A DNA stretch of 64,000 nucleotides, from the NCBI GenBank assembly GCA_047638395.1, contig JBLIMV010000022.1:1-64000 (forward strand), written 5' to 3'. Origin of the DNA: CAXBCP01 sp047638395. GTDB taxonomy: Bacteria > Pseudomonadota > Alphaproteobacteria > MPNO01 > UBA830. Numbering within the stretch: the first letter of the stretch is position 1; the number at the start of each line of letters is the position of its first letter. Below the pieces are notes generated by a model that saw nothing but the letters and a program-made list of their open reading frames with translations, ran no database searches and had not been told where the DNA came from. The translations under genes and the position numbers were made by a program. Shown piece by piece: positions 16,529 through 24,454 of the stretch.

Positions 16529-17364
16529 TCGTCGGCGGTTACTCTTTCTGCTTCCGAGATGTTCTCGGGGTCGACATATCTTTGCCAGAAATTGTTGTAG
16601 TAATCCAGATTGGCAGGGGCGAGGTCACGTTCCGGCAATGGATCGCTTTTCCAGTAGCCGTATTTGTCCTCGCCTCTTACCAGGATGGCGCTGTTGAGCG
16701 CGTTGGTCGGCTTCACGTCGGGCCGGCAGAACACAAAGAGGATGCCGACACGGCGGCGGTCGCTGGTATTGGGTTCGGACGAATGGGCGAGGCGGAAGTG
16801 ATGCAGCGTGCACTCGCCGGGTTCCAGCTCGACATCGATCGCCCGTGAATTTTCGAACTGGTCCGATGAAATGCTTTGACCGCGGGACAGCATGTTCTCG
16901 GGGTCGTGGGTTTCCTCGTGGATCATCTCCGGGTCGTTATGGCTGCCCGGCAGGTATTTCAGGCAGCCGTTATCGGCGTGGCTGTCGGTAATCGATATCC
17001 AGGCGCCCCATACCTCCATCGGATCGTAGCCGAAATAAGCGGAATCCTGGTGCCAGGTCACGAAGCTCGGATCCTGCGCATCCTTGGGCCAGATGGCACA
17101 GGTCGTCAGCAGCAGGTCGGGGCCCAGCAGATCTTCCATGGCGTCGAGCAGTGTCGGCGTGGTGCCAAGCTCGTACAGCCATTTGAACAGCACGTGGGGT
17201 TTGACCGACAGCACGTCGGGGACGTCCTTGCCCTTGCGCGCCTCGACGGCTTCATAGGTGGAGCGGACTTTCGCGGCCGTCTCGGTGTCCATGATCCGGA
17301 CCGGGAAGACGCAGCCGTCGCTCTTTGAGCGGGCCAGTTGTTCGTCGGTCAGCAGTTTCGCCAT
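16525..17364 (-). CDS. PhyH-family dioxygenase 2
   Basis: 279 aa from the ATG at 17364, which has GGAGAAGGCGG in front; the frame is open for 12 more codons. Iron ligands are H105 and D107 in W-H-Q-D-S and the distal H194 in L-A-H-S-S-E, with R203-R205 near for 2-oxoglutarate. The opening L-L-T-D-E-Q-L-A and S-D-G-C-V-F-P-V segments match those of PhyH 1 (9777-10589) very closely, so they are paralogues. It heads the leftward operon phyH2-ubiD2-zinc ribbon-ubiD1, with a 4-base overlap to ubiD2. That coupling suggests hydroxylation followed by decarboxylation. Confidence 0.9.
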   Translation of the reverse strand: MAKLLTDEQLARSKSDGCVFPVRIMDTETAAKVRSTYEAVEARKGKDVPDVLSVKPHVLFKWLYELGTTPTLLDAMEDLLGPDLLLTTCAIWPKDAQDPSFVTWHQDSAYFGYDPMEVWGAWISITDSHADNGCLKYLPGSHNDPEMIHEETHDPENMLSRGQSISSDQFENSRAIDVELEPGECTLHHFRLAHSSEPNTSDRRRVGILFVFCRPDVKPTNALNSAILVRGEDKYGYWKSDPLPERDLAPANLDYYNNFWQRYVDPENISEAERVTADE

Positions 17365-17444
17365 TTCCGCCTTCTCCCCCGGGGTTTTCACGTGCGCCAA
17401 CCAAAAAAGTATGGCGAGGGCAGGGGGTGAAGTCCAGCAAACGC

Positions 17445-17472
17445 AAAAAAGGCCGCGGATTGCGCCGCGGCC
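17445..17472 (-). terminator. Terminator after the OmpA-type lipoprotein gene
   Basis: GGCCGCGG and CCGCGGCC pair around a 6-base loop; on the minus strand the stem is followed by six T residues (17445-17450). The other face ends in TTTT, so weak rightward termination is possible too. It separates the lipoprotein gene from the PhyH 2 operon downstream. Confidence 0.85.
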
Positions 17473-17497
17473 TTTTCTGTCTCTATCGGGCTGGCGG

Positions 17498-18340
17498 TCA
17501 GTAGCGGACCGTCACCTCGACCCGGCGGTTGCCGGATTCTTTCATGCCGTCCTTGGTATCGATCGCGCTGGCGTTCTCGCCAAGCGAACCGATGGTCATC
17601 AGACGACCCGAGACGCCGAGCTTGGTCAGCGCGCCGGCGACGATGTTGGCGCGTTTCTCAGCCAGCGCGGAGTTGTAGTCGTTGCTACCCGCGCGGTCGG
17701 TATGGCCGGTTACGGATACGACCTTCGGCTTGGTGTCCTTGATCACGTTGGATGCCGTGCCGAGCACTGAATTGGCCGTGGCGTCGAGCGTCGTGCCGTT
17801 AAACCCGAAATAGACCAGGAAGGTCAGCGGGGACAGCTTGGCTTTCGGCTTCGCCTTCATGGCAACTTTGCCTTCAATCTTCGCCAGGGCGATGAAGAAC
17901 TGGATCCGGCAGCGGTCGATATGATCCTGCTGGGTGCCTTCTTCCTGCTCCTGGGTCCAGCATTCGTACATGGCCTGCGCACGGGCGGCGTCGGCGGGGT
18001 GCGCTTTGGCGCCGGGGCCGGCGAGGGCTTTGACCAGGCGCGGATGCGCCTTTGCAATCAGCTTGCCGGGTTTTTTGGGCTGCGGGCGTGCATTCGGCGC
18101 TTCCGGTGCGGTCGGCTTGCCACCGGCGGCAGCGATGGCGCGCATCGCGAAGACGTCGGAATCTTCGTAATCGCCTTCGCCGTATTCGTCTTTCGACAAC
18201 GCGATATATTCCTTGTAGAGCGCTTTCGAGAACGCATCGCCAGTCGGTGAGGTTTTCTGTGCTGTGCCCAGTTCCAGACCGCCACACGCACCTAACAGTG
18301 CTGTCGCAGCGATCACAATCGAAATTTGTTTGAACGTCAT
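17498..18340 (-). CDS. OmpA-family peptidoglycan-binding lipoprotein
   Basis: 280 aa. The signal peptide ends in the lipobox L-L-G-A-C with C19 as lipidated residue. A middle region (about 75-100) is rich in Pro/Ala/Lys. The C-terminal OmpA_C domain spans about residues 173-280 and contains the diaminopimelate-binding motif T-G-H-T-D-R-A-G-S-N-x-Y-N near 212-223 and the E-K-R-A helix, closing with N-R-R-V-E-V. Such proteins tether the outer membrane to peptidoglycan. It is a single-gene unit with its own terminator; 160 bases lie upstream before the aminotransferase end. Confidence 0.9.
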   Translation of the reverse strand: MTFKQISIVIAATALLGACGGLELGTAQKTSPTGDAFSKALYKEYIALSKDEYGEGDYEDSDVFAMRAIAAAGGKPTAPEAPNARPQPKKPGKLIAKAHPRLVKALAGPGAKAHPADAARAQAMYECWTQEQEEGTQQDHIDRCRIQFFIALAKIEGKVAMKAKPKAKLSPLTFLVYFGFNGTTLDATANSVLGTASNVIKDTKPKVVSVTGHTDRAGSNDYNSALAEKRANIVAGALTKLGVSGRLMTIGSLGENASAIDTKDGMKESGNRRVEVTVRY

Positions 18341-18500
18341 ATTACTCTGTACTCCTGTTTCTGATTACCGTTTCGGGAGACGGTTTAGCCTGCCCCACTA
18401 GATAACGTCTTTGGTTGATAACGGCATCGGTTTGTTCAGTCTTGGGTGCCGTCGTTTGGTCGTCTGCATGTCGCCTGCCGGTACGCAACATTCTGGAACG

Positions 18501-19832
18501 TCAGTCGGTTTCCCGGATGGCGTCTCCCAGTATGTTCACCATTTCGTCGATCTGGTCTTCGGACACGATCAACGGCGGCGACAGCGCTATAATATCTCCA
18601 GTTTGCCGCACAAGCAGCCCCTTTTCGTAACATTTTAGGAAGATATCGAACGCGCGGGCTGTCGGCGCGCCGTCGCGCGGATTGACTTCCACCGCGCCCA
18701 TCAGGCCGATATTGCGGATATCGATCACGTTGGGCAGGTCGTTGAGGCCGTGCAGAGCCGATTCCCATTTTGGCGCCAGCGCCTTTCCGCGGGCGAACAG
18801 GTCGTCCTCGGCAAACACGTCGAGCGTCGCCAGGCCGGCCGCACAGGCCAGCGGATGTGCCGAATAGGTATAGCCGTGGAACAGCTCGATCATGTTGGGC
18901 GGGCCCTGCATGAACGCCTCGTAAATCGGTCCGCGCGCGGCGATGGCCGACATCGGTACCGCGGCATTGGTCAGGCCTTTTGCCATCGTCATCAGGTCCG
19001 GCACGATGCCGAAATAATCGGCCGCAAACGGCTCGCCGAGGCGGCCAAACCCGGTAATGACCTCATCGAAGATCAGCAGGATGCCGTGACGGTCGCAGAT
19101 GGCGCGAATTTTCTCCAGGTAGCCCTTGGGCGGCACCAGCACGCCGGTCGATCCAGCCACGGGTTCAATGATGACCGCGGCAATGGTCGAGGCGTCATGG
19201 AGTGCCACGATGCGTTCCAGGTCGTCCGCCAGATGGGCGCCCCAGGCGGGCTGGCCGCGGGTGAACGCCATTTCGGCAAGATTATGGGTGTGGGGCAGGT
19301 GATCGACCCCGCCCAGCAGCGTGCCGAACTGTTTGCGGTTATTCGATATGCCGCCGACCGACGTGCCGCCGATACCGACGCCGTGATAGCCGCGCTCACG
19401 CCCGATCAGCCGGGTGCGCCGCCCGTCGCCCCGCGCCTGATGATAGGCCAGCGCGATTTTCAGTGCGGTATCGACCGCTTCCGACCCTGAGTTGCCGAAA
19501 AACACGTAATCCAGATCGCCGGGCAACAGGTTCACCAGCCGCGATGACAGATCGAACGCGGACCGGTGCCCCCACTGGAAAGTCGGCGCGTAATCCATGG
19601 TCTCGGCCGATGCCTTGATCGCGTCGGTGATGCGCTGGCGTCCGTGGCCGGCATTCGAACACCACATGCCCGAGGTGCCGTCGAGGATCCGGTGGCCCTG
19701 ATCGTCGACATAATGCATGTCCTTGGCGGAAACGAGCATCCGCGGCGCCGCCTTGAACTGCCGGTTTGCCGTAAACGGCATCCAGAACGGTTCCAGCGTG
19801 TTCGTCTGCCGTGATTGCGTGCCGTCCGGCAT
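18501..19832 (-). CDS. Class III omega-amino acid aminotransferase
   Basis: 443 aa from the ATG at 19832, which has AAAGGGGC upstream. PLP-binding motifs: G-N-S-G-S-E-A (about 113-119), D-E-V-I-T-G-F-G-R with D256, and the Schiff-base lysine K285 in M-A-K-G-L-T-N. The opening W-M-P-F-T-A-N-R-Q-F-K and the D-G-T-S-G-M-W-C segment are typical of beta-alanine/omega-amino acid:pyruvate transaminases. It moves the amino group of a terminal amine to pyruvate or 2-oxoglutarate. Single-gene unit, divergent from the small membrane protein gene at 20011. The exact amine cannot be read from the sequence. Confidence 0.9.
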   Translation of the reverse strand: MPDGTQSRQTNTLEPFWMPFTANRQFKAAPRMLVSAKDMHYVDDQGHRILDGTSGMWCSNAGHGRQRITDAIKASAETMDYAPTFQWGHRSAFDLSSRLVNLLPGDLDYVFFGNSGSEAVDTALKIALAYHQARGDGRRTRLIGRERGYHGVGIGGTSVGGISNNRKQFGTLLGGVDHLPHTHNLAEMAFTRGQPAWGAHLADDLERIVALHDASTIAAVIIEPVAGSTGVLVPPKGYLEKIRAICDRHGILLIFDEVITGFGRLGEPFAADYFGIVPDLMTMAKGLTNAAVPMSAIAARGPIYEAFMQGPPNMIELFHGYTYSAHPLACAAGLATLDVFAEDDLFARGKALAPKWESALHGLNDLPNVIDIRNIGLMGAVEVNPRDGAPTARAFDIFLKCYEKGLLVRQTGDIIALSPPLIVSEDQIDEMVNILGDAIRETD

Positions 19833-20010
19833 GATGTTGCCCCTTTGCGTTTTCAGGGTTGAGGCTAACAACCGGGCTGTCGGCCAGCAAGGAGGATTCG
19901 GCGGGCGGTTCGTGCTTTACTACTTAGGCTATTTCCTTGCCCGCAGTGCCAATTGTTCAGGGCGGGAATAATCCTGTTACGGTGGGGCGCTATATTGTGC
20001 GGGCCGATTT

Positions 20011-20292
20011 ATGAATGTCCTTGAAAGATTTGTCGACTTACTCATCCTCTGCTCGATTGCGATGTTTTTGTGGACCGGAATGAAATCGATCCTTCTAGCG
20101 ATGGAGATAGAGCAGAAGGGTGTAATCGGGCTGACCAACGCAATATTCCAGTCTATGAGATTTTTTCACGGCAATCAGGACAGTGAGCTTGAGACGAAAA
20201 TTATTGAGTGCAATCGAGCTGGCCTTAAATATTTCGTCCTGACGGCGTTACTCGTCGTTGCCGAGATCATCGTATTTGGAAGTGAATTTTGA
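20011..20292 (+). CDS. Unrecognised 93-residue membrane protein
   Basis: 93 aa with two clear membrane segments (about residues 8-30 and 72-88) and a charged middle part. I do not recognise the family. Its DNA is visibly richer in A/T than the flanking genes and uses many TTT, ATT and AAA codons, which hints at foreign origin or low expression. No strong ribosome site precedes the ATG. It stands alone between a divergent aminotransferase and a downstream MFS gene 100 bases away. Confidence 0.6.
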   Translation: MNVLERFVDLLILCSIAMFLWTGMKSILLAMEIEQKGVIGLTNAIFQSMRFFHGNQDSELETKIIECNRAGLKYFVLTALLVVAEIIVFGSEF

Positions 20293-20392
20293 GACCCGGA
20301 TTGGTTGTTTCTTGGGGCGGACCGTGAGTGCAATTATCCAATCTCATGTTGCCTAATAGCCTTTCGTCCTAAATAGGATACAAACCCTCCCC

Positions 20393-21637
20393 ATGGCTGT
20401 CATTTCAGGTTTTCCCGCGCTCGCCGCTGCGTTTCGCGACCGTAATTACCGGGCGTTTTCGATCGGTAATCTGCTGTCGCATAACGGCACCTGGGCGCAG
20501 CGCGCCGCGGTGATGTGGTTTACGTGGGAGATGACCGGGTCGGGCTTCTGGCTCGGGCTGATGACGGTGGCCGACCTGTTGCCGGTGGTGTTTATCGGGC
20601 CGGTCGCGGGGGCCATTGCCGATCGGGTGAATATTCTCACCATGATCAAGATCACGCAGGTTCTGGCGGCGATTCAGTCTGCCATTTTGGCCGGGCTGAC
20701 CTTCATGGGGGTGATGACGCCGGAGCTGCTCTTTGCGCTGGTGCTGGCCCACGGGATTATCCTGTCATTCAACCAGCCGGCGCGGCTCGCCCTGGTGCCG
20801 CATCTGGTGGAGCGCGAAAACCTGTCCGCCGCCATCGGTATCAATTCGATGATTTTCAACTCGGCCAAAGCTATTGGGCCGGTGATTGCCGGCCTGTTGA
20901 TCAATAGCTGGGGCATCGGCTTTGCCTTCGTGTTCAACGCGCTGTCTTACGTGTGGTTTGTCGGATCGCTTTTGTTTATCCGCATCGCCAATCCGCGTAG
21001 TGGCAAGGCGCGCACGCCCGCCCGCGAAGTGCCGCGTGAAATCGCCGAAGGGTTCCGTTACGCCATGCAGCATGTCGGCATCGCGCGGATGCTCGTTGTG
21101 CTGTCGGTCGTGTCGATCTTCGGGCGGCCCTATATGGAATTGCTGTCGGGCTTTGCCGACGAAGTGTTCAGCCGCGGTGCGGACGGCTATGCGCTGATGC
21201 TGTCGGCAACCGGCGTTGGTGCGATGGTCGGCGGGTTCTGGATTGCCCAGCGCGGGCAGGTGGTCGGGCTGGCGTCACGCGTGGTGCTGGCAATCCTGCT
21301 GCTTGGCCTGTCGTTGATCGGTTTTGCCGCGACCAACCTCTACGGCGTCGCCCTGGTCTGTCTGATGGTCTCGGGCTTTGCCGTCATCATCATCGGCGTC
21401 GGCGAACAGACCTTGTTGCAGAATGCGGTCGACCCCAAGATGCGCGGCCGGGTGATGAGTCTGTACGGCATGATCGGCCGCGGCGCACCGGCCATTGGTG
21501 CCATCGCGATGGGGGGGCTCGCGGAATTGTTCGGTTTCCAGGCCCCGGTCATTGCCGGCGCTGTCATGCTGCTCGGTCTGTGGCTCTGGGCGCTGCCGCG
21601 GCGCGATGCGATGGCGAAATCCCTCGAAGGGGATTAG
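20393..21637 (+). CDS. MFS exporter (EntS-like MFS_3 type)
   Basis: 414 aa, twelve membrane helices. The opening F-R-D-R-N-Y-R-A-F-S-I-G-N, the segment G-P-V-A-G-A-I-A-D-R near residue 65 and the N-Q-P-A-R-L-A-L-V-P-H-L near 128 are hallmarks of the MFS_3/EntS group, known for siderophore or drug export. No siderophore genes are nearby, so the substrate is open. Single-gene unit; the CDS ends 16 bases before the convergent GFA-family gene. Confidence 0.88.
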   Translation: MAVISGFPALAAAFRDRNYRAFSIGNLLSHNGTWAQRAAVMWFTWEMTGSGFWLGLMTVADLLPVVFIGPVAGAIADRVNILTMIKITQVLAAIQSAILAGLTFMGVMTPELLFALVLAHGIILSFNQPARLALVPHLVERENLSAAIGINSMIFNSAKAIGPVIAGLLINSWGIGFAFVFNALSYVWFVGSLLFIRIANPRSGKARTPAREVPREIAEGFRYAMQHVGIARMLVVLSVVSIFGRPYMELLSGFADEVFSRGADGYALMLSATGVGAMVGGFWIAQRGQVVGLASRVVLAILLLGLSLIGFAATNLYGVALVCLMVSGFAVIIIGVGEQTLLQNAVDPKMRGRVMSLYGMIGRGAPAIGAIAMGGLAELFGFQAPVIAGAVMLLGLWLWALPRRDAMAKSLEGD

Positions 21638-21653
21638 CGCAGGGCGAGGCCGT

Positions 21654-22061
21654 CTAGTGCGAGAATTCCTCGAAGGCTTCCGTGCCATCGGGCACCGTCA
21701 CCCAGGAATGCTTGCTTTTGGTCCAGCCGGCAGTGTTGGGCTGGGGAAATTCCGGATCGTTAAAACAGCCGCCGTGAATGCCCAGAACCGTGGGCCGTGC
21801 CGCCGGTCTGAAATAGACCGAGACGCCGCAGGTCGGGCAGAAGTGAAGGTCGATCAGGTTCCCCGATCCGCCGGTGCGGGTATAGACCTTGGAGTCACCG
21901 TCGATGGACCGGAGCTGGCTTTCGTCGAAGAATGCGCCGATCTGAAAGACACTGCCGGACCGGCGCTGGCATTCGGTACAGTTGCACATGTTGACCCGCG
22001 CCGGGTCGCCCTCGACGGTTATCCGAAGATCGCCACAAAGGCAGGATGCTGTCCGTTCCAT
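21654..22061 (-). CDS. GFA-family zinc protein (DUF636)
   Basis: 135 aa from the ATG at 22061; the frame is open further upstream but overlaps the next gene region without similarity. Seven cysteines in the GFA order: C7-x-C9, C26-x-C28-x-x-C31 and C75-x-x-C78, which bind two zinc ions. The family is named after glutathione-dependent formaldehyde-activating enzyme, though most members have no proven reaction. Leftward gene 46 bases after the FAD monooxygenase, possibly co-transcribed. Confidence 0.88.
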   Translation of the reverse strand: MERTASCLCGDLRITVEGDPARVNMCNCTECQRRSGSVFQIGAFFDESQLRSIDGDSKVYTRTGGSGNLIDLHFCPTCGVSVYFRPAARPTVLGIHGGCFNDPEFPQPNTAGWTKSKHSWVTVPDGTEAFEEFSH

Positions 22062-22107
22062 CGCGTTTTCTTTCTGTTTGGTTGGCACCGGAATCGCGCG
22101 CGCGCCT

Positions 22108-23328
22108 CTACTGAATCGATTCCGCCTCTTCGACCATAGATACCAGCGACGAACGCAACAGGTACGCGCGGTTGGCCGCTTCGTCCTTTGCCGTGTCGGC
22201 AAGCTCGTTCAGGCGTTCTTCGCGGATCTTCGGATCGGTTTCCTGCAGCATGCGCTTGTTGTTGATCGACTGGGCCTGCACGTATTTCTCCGCCATCGGG
22301 CGGCGCTGGCGGTCATAGCGGGCGAGCAGGGCCTCGTGGTCGCCGCCGTGCCAGGATTCTTCCAGTTTTTTGGCGACGTTCAACCCGTCATGGATGCCGC
22401 TGTTCATGCCCATCCCGCCGAGCGGGTTGTTGACGTGCGCGGCATCGCCGGCGAGGGCGACGCGGCCCTTGGCAAAGGTTGCCGCGACCCGCTGGTGGAC
22501 GCTGTACAGGTTCCGGTGCAGCAGGTCATAAGGCGGATTGTACGGATAGCATTCAGCGAACCGTGCCTGGATCCATTCATCGCTGAGGACGTCTTCGTCC
22601 GGCGCGTCGCCGAAGGCCGGGAACAGGGCCCGCCACACGCCTTCGCTCTCGTCGCCCGGCACCTTGATCATGGCGCACCAGCGCTCGGGATGGGCGACGT
22701 AGTTGCGGTAGCGGTAGCCGGCGGCTTCCTCGAAATCGTAATAGGTCGACACGATGATGAAACGTTCTTCCCAGGTGAAGCCGGGAAAATCGATATCGAG
22801 CGCCTTGCGCACGACCGAACGTCCGCCATCGGCACCGACCAGATAACGCCCCGAATGGGTCTCCTTCGTGCCGTCGGGCGCCTGCACGGTGACCTCGACG
22901 CCGTCATCGTCCTGTATGAGCCCGACAACCTCGCGCTCGCGGATCAGCTCAAAGCAGTCGATATCCTTGGCGAGCTCATAGGCGACCTCGATGGTCTTGT
23001 GCTGTTCGACCTGCAGCGCATAGGGGTAGGTGAGCACGTCTTTGATGTCGCGGTAATCGAATTCGACGACGATGCGGTCGCCAACGCGGTCGCGGAACTG
23101 GAACATCGGCGATTCGATGCCGCGGGGCAGGAGCTTCTCCGTCATGCCGAGTTCCTCGACCATCATCAGGGTCGACGGGTGCAGGGTGGAGGCGCGGTGA
23201 TCGGCCGGGATATGATCGAGCGTGTCGAAAATCTTCACCGGAATGCCGGCCTTGGCCAGCGCCAGCGCCGTCGTCATGCCGACCGGGCCGGCGCCCGCGA
23301 TAAGAATACAATTGTCTGGTGTCATCAT
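22108..23328 (-). CDS. FAD-dependent aromatic monooxygenase (PHBH fold)
   Basis: 406 aa. FAD-binding G-A-G-P-V-G at about 12-17, the DG motif (V-G-A-D-G-G-R-S-V-V-R, about 163-173) and the G-D-A-A-H-x-x-N-P-L-G-G-M-G-M-N-S-G segment (about 290-307) define a class A flavoprotein hydroxylase. Such enzymes use NAD(P)H and oxygen to hydroxylate phenols or phenylpropanoids. The ATG-ATG start follows an E-A-M-A-like gap of 26 bases after the EamA carrier gene upstream. The substrate is unknown; it could feed an aromatic pathway together with the UbiD island, which is speculation. Confidence 0.9.
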   Translation of the reverse strand: MMTPDNCILIAGAGPVGMTTALALAKAGIPVKIFDTLDHIPADHRASTLHPSTLMMVEELGMTEKLLPRGIESPMFQFRDRVGDRIVVEFDYRDIKDVLTYPYALQVEQHKTIEVAYELAKDIDCFELIREREVVGLIQDDDGVEVTVQAPDGTKETHSGRYLVGADGGRSVVRKALDIDFPGFTWEERFIIVSTYYDFEEAAGYRYRNYVAHPERWCAMIKVPGDESEGVWRALFPAFGDAPDEDVLSDEWIQARFAECYPYNPPYDLLHRNLYSVHQRVAATFAKGRVALAGDAAHVNNPLGGMGMNSGIHDGLNVAKKLEESWHGGDHEALLARYDRQRRPMAEKYVQAQSINNKRMLQETDPKIREERLNELADTAKDEAANRAYLLRSSLVSMVEEAESIQ

Positions 23329-23354
23329 GCGTTCCTGTTCGTAGAGTTCGGTAT

Positions 23355-24329
23355 TCAGGTCTTTTCGTCCGTTACTTCTTTTGGTGCCTTATCCGGCTTT
23401 TTGCCCGACGTCACCAGCCAGACGCCGACAAAGATAACGGCAATGCCCGCCAGATGGTAATTCTCGATGCTCTCGCCCAGGACGATGACCGACAGCGTGG
23501 TGCCGAAGATCGGGATCAGGTATTGCGCCATGCCCGCGACGCTCGATCCAACCACCGGCACCGCCCTGTTCCACAAAATATAAGACAGGAAGGACGGGAA
23601 GATAATCGCGTAGCCGATGATCGTCAGATTGCCGATATCAGCCTCGAAGGATTTTCCCTGCACGAGGTCGACTATATAAAGCGGTGACATCATCACCACG
23701 GCAAGGCAGGTCATGACGGTGAGGAACGGCAGCTCGCTGATTTCCGGCGGTTTCCAGCGCAGCATGACCGTGTAGACCGCCCAGGAAAAGAACGCGACCA
23801 GCACCAGAACGTCACCGATATTGATGGCAAATTCAGACAGTACCGAGATATCGGCGCGCAGCACGATCATCAGCGTGCCACTGAAACCGCATACAACACC
23901 CAGCGCCTGTTTGCGGGTGATCAGCGCGCCGGTCATCAAAAAGGCCGTGCCGACAATCCACAGCGTGCCGGACGCATTCATCAGCGACGCATTGACGGCG
24001 ACCGTAAACTGCAGCCCGACGTAATAGGGCACCGTAAAGCCGACCACGCCGAAAAACCCGAAGGCGCACATCAACGGCAGGTGCCGTGCGATGATGTGGC
24101 GTTCCGCCCAGGTCTGGCGTCCGCTGACGAGCAGAAACAGCAGGGCGACGCAGGCCCACCGGATAAACGACAGGCTGAACGGCGGAATATGACCCGATGC
24201 CGCGCGCCCCGCCACCGAGCTGCCGGCCCAGGACAGCGCGCCAATGACCAGAAAACAAAGCGCCAGCCAGTAGGGGATCGCCGTCCGCGCACGCGCAGGC
24301 TTTTCGCTTGTTGTCTGATTGTCCGCCAC
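23355..24329 (-). CDS. EamA-family (DMT) membrane carrier
   Basis: 324 aa with ten membrane helices forming two EamA repeats (about residues 20-155 and 168-305). A GTG start at 24329 is preceded by AGGGGGTG. The end of each repeat has the usual G-E motif (I-V-L-G-E-S near 290). DMT carriers move metabolites or amino acids; no specific substrate is readable. It begins a leftward run EamA-FAD monooxygenase-GFA protein, so it may move a compound handled by the monooxygenase. Confidence 0.88.
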   Translation of the reverse strand: MADNQTTSEKPARARTAIPYWLALCFLVIGALSWAGSSVAGRAASGHIPPFSLSFIRWACVALLFLLVSGRQTWAERHIIARHLPLMCAFGFFGVVGFTVPYYVGLQFTVAVNASLMNASGTLWIVGTAFLMTGALITRKQALGVVCGFSGTLMIVLRADISVLSEFAINIGDVLVLVAFFSWAVYTVMLRWKPPEISELPFLTVMTCLAVVMMSPLYIVDLVQGKSFEADIGNLTIIGYAIIFPSFLSYILWNRAVPVVGSSVAGMAQYLIPIFGTTLSVIVLGESIENYHLAGIAVIFVGVWLVTSGKKPDKAPKEVTDEKT

Positions 24330-24404
24330 GTCACCCCCTGGAAGCCGCGCAGCTTAGTCGGTGGGCGATGGCGGCACAATCCGGCGGGTGTGGGGGGTGT
24401 CTGC

Positions 24405-24427
24405 ATTGGTGACATGTTGACACCAAT
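24405..24427. promoter_or_regulatory. Operator-like palindrome between divergent genes
   Basis: ATTGGTG-N9-CACCAAT, perfect 7-base arms with two further matched inner pairs, lies 27 bases before the phosphotransferase-fold gene and 75 bases before the divergent EamA gene. Size and position suit a dimeric repressor that could control both. No regulator gene is adjacent, so the binding protein is unknown. Confidence 0.55.
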
Positions 24428-24454
24428 ACAACACCGTCCCACCTTCTCGACACA

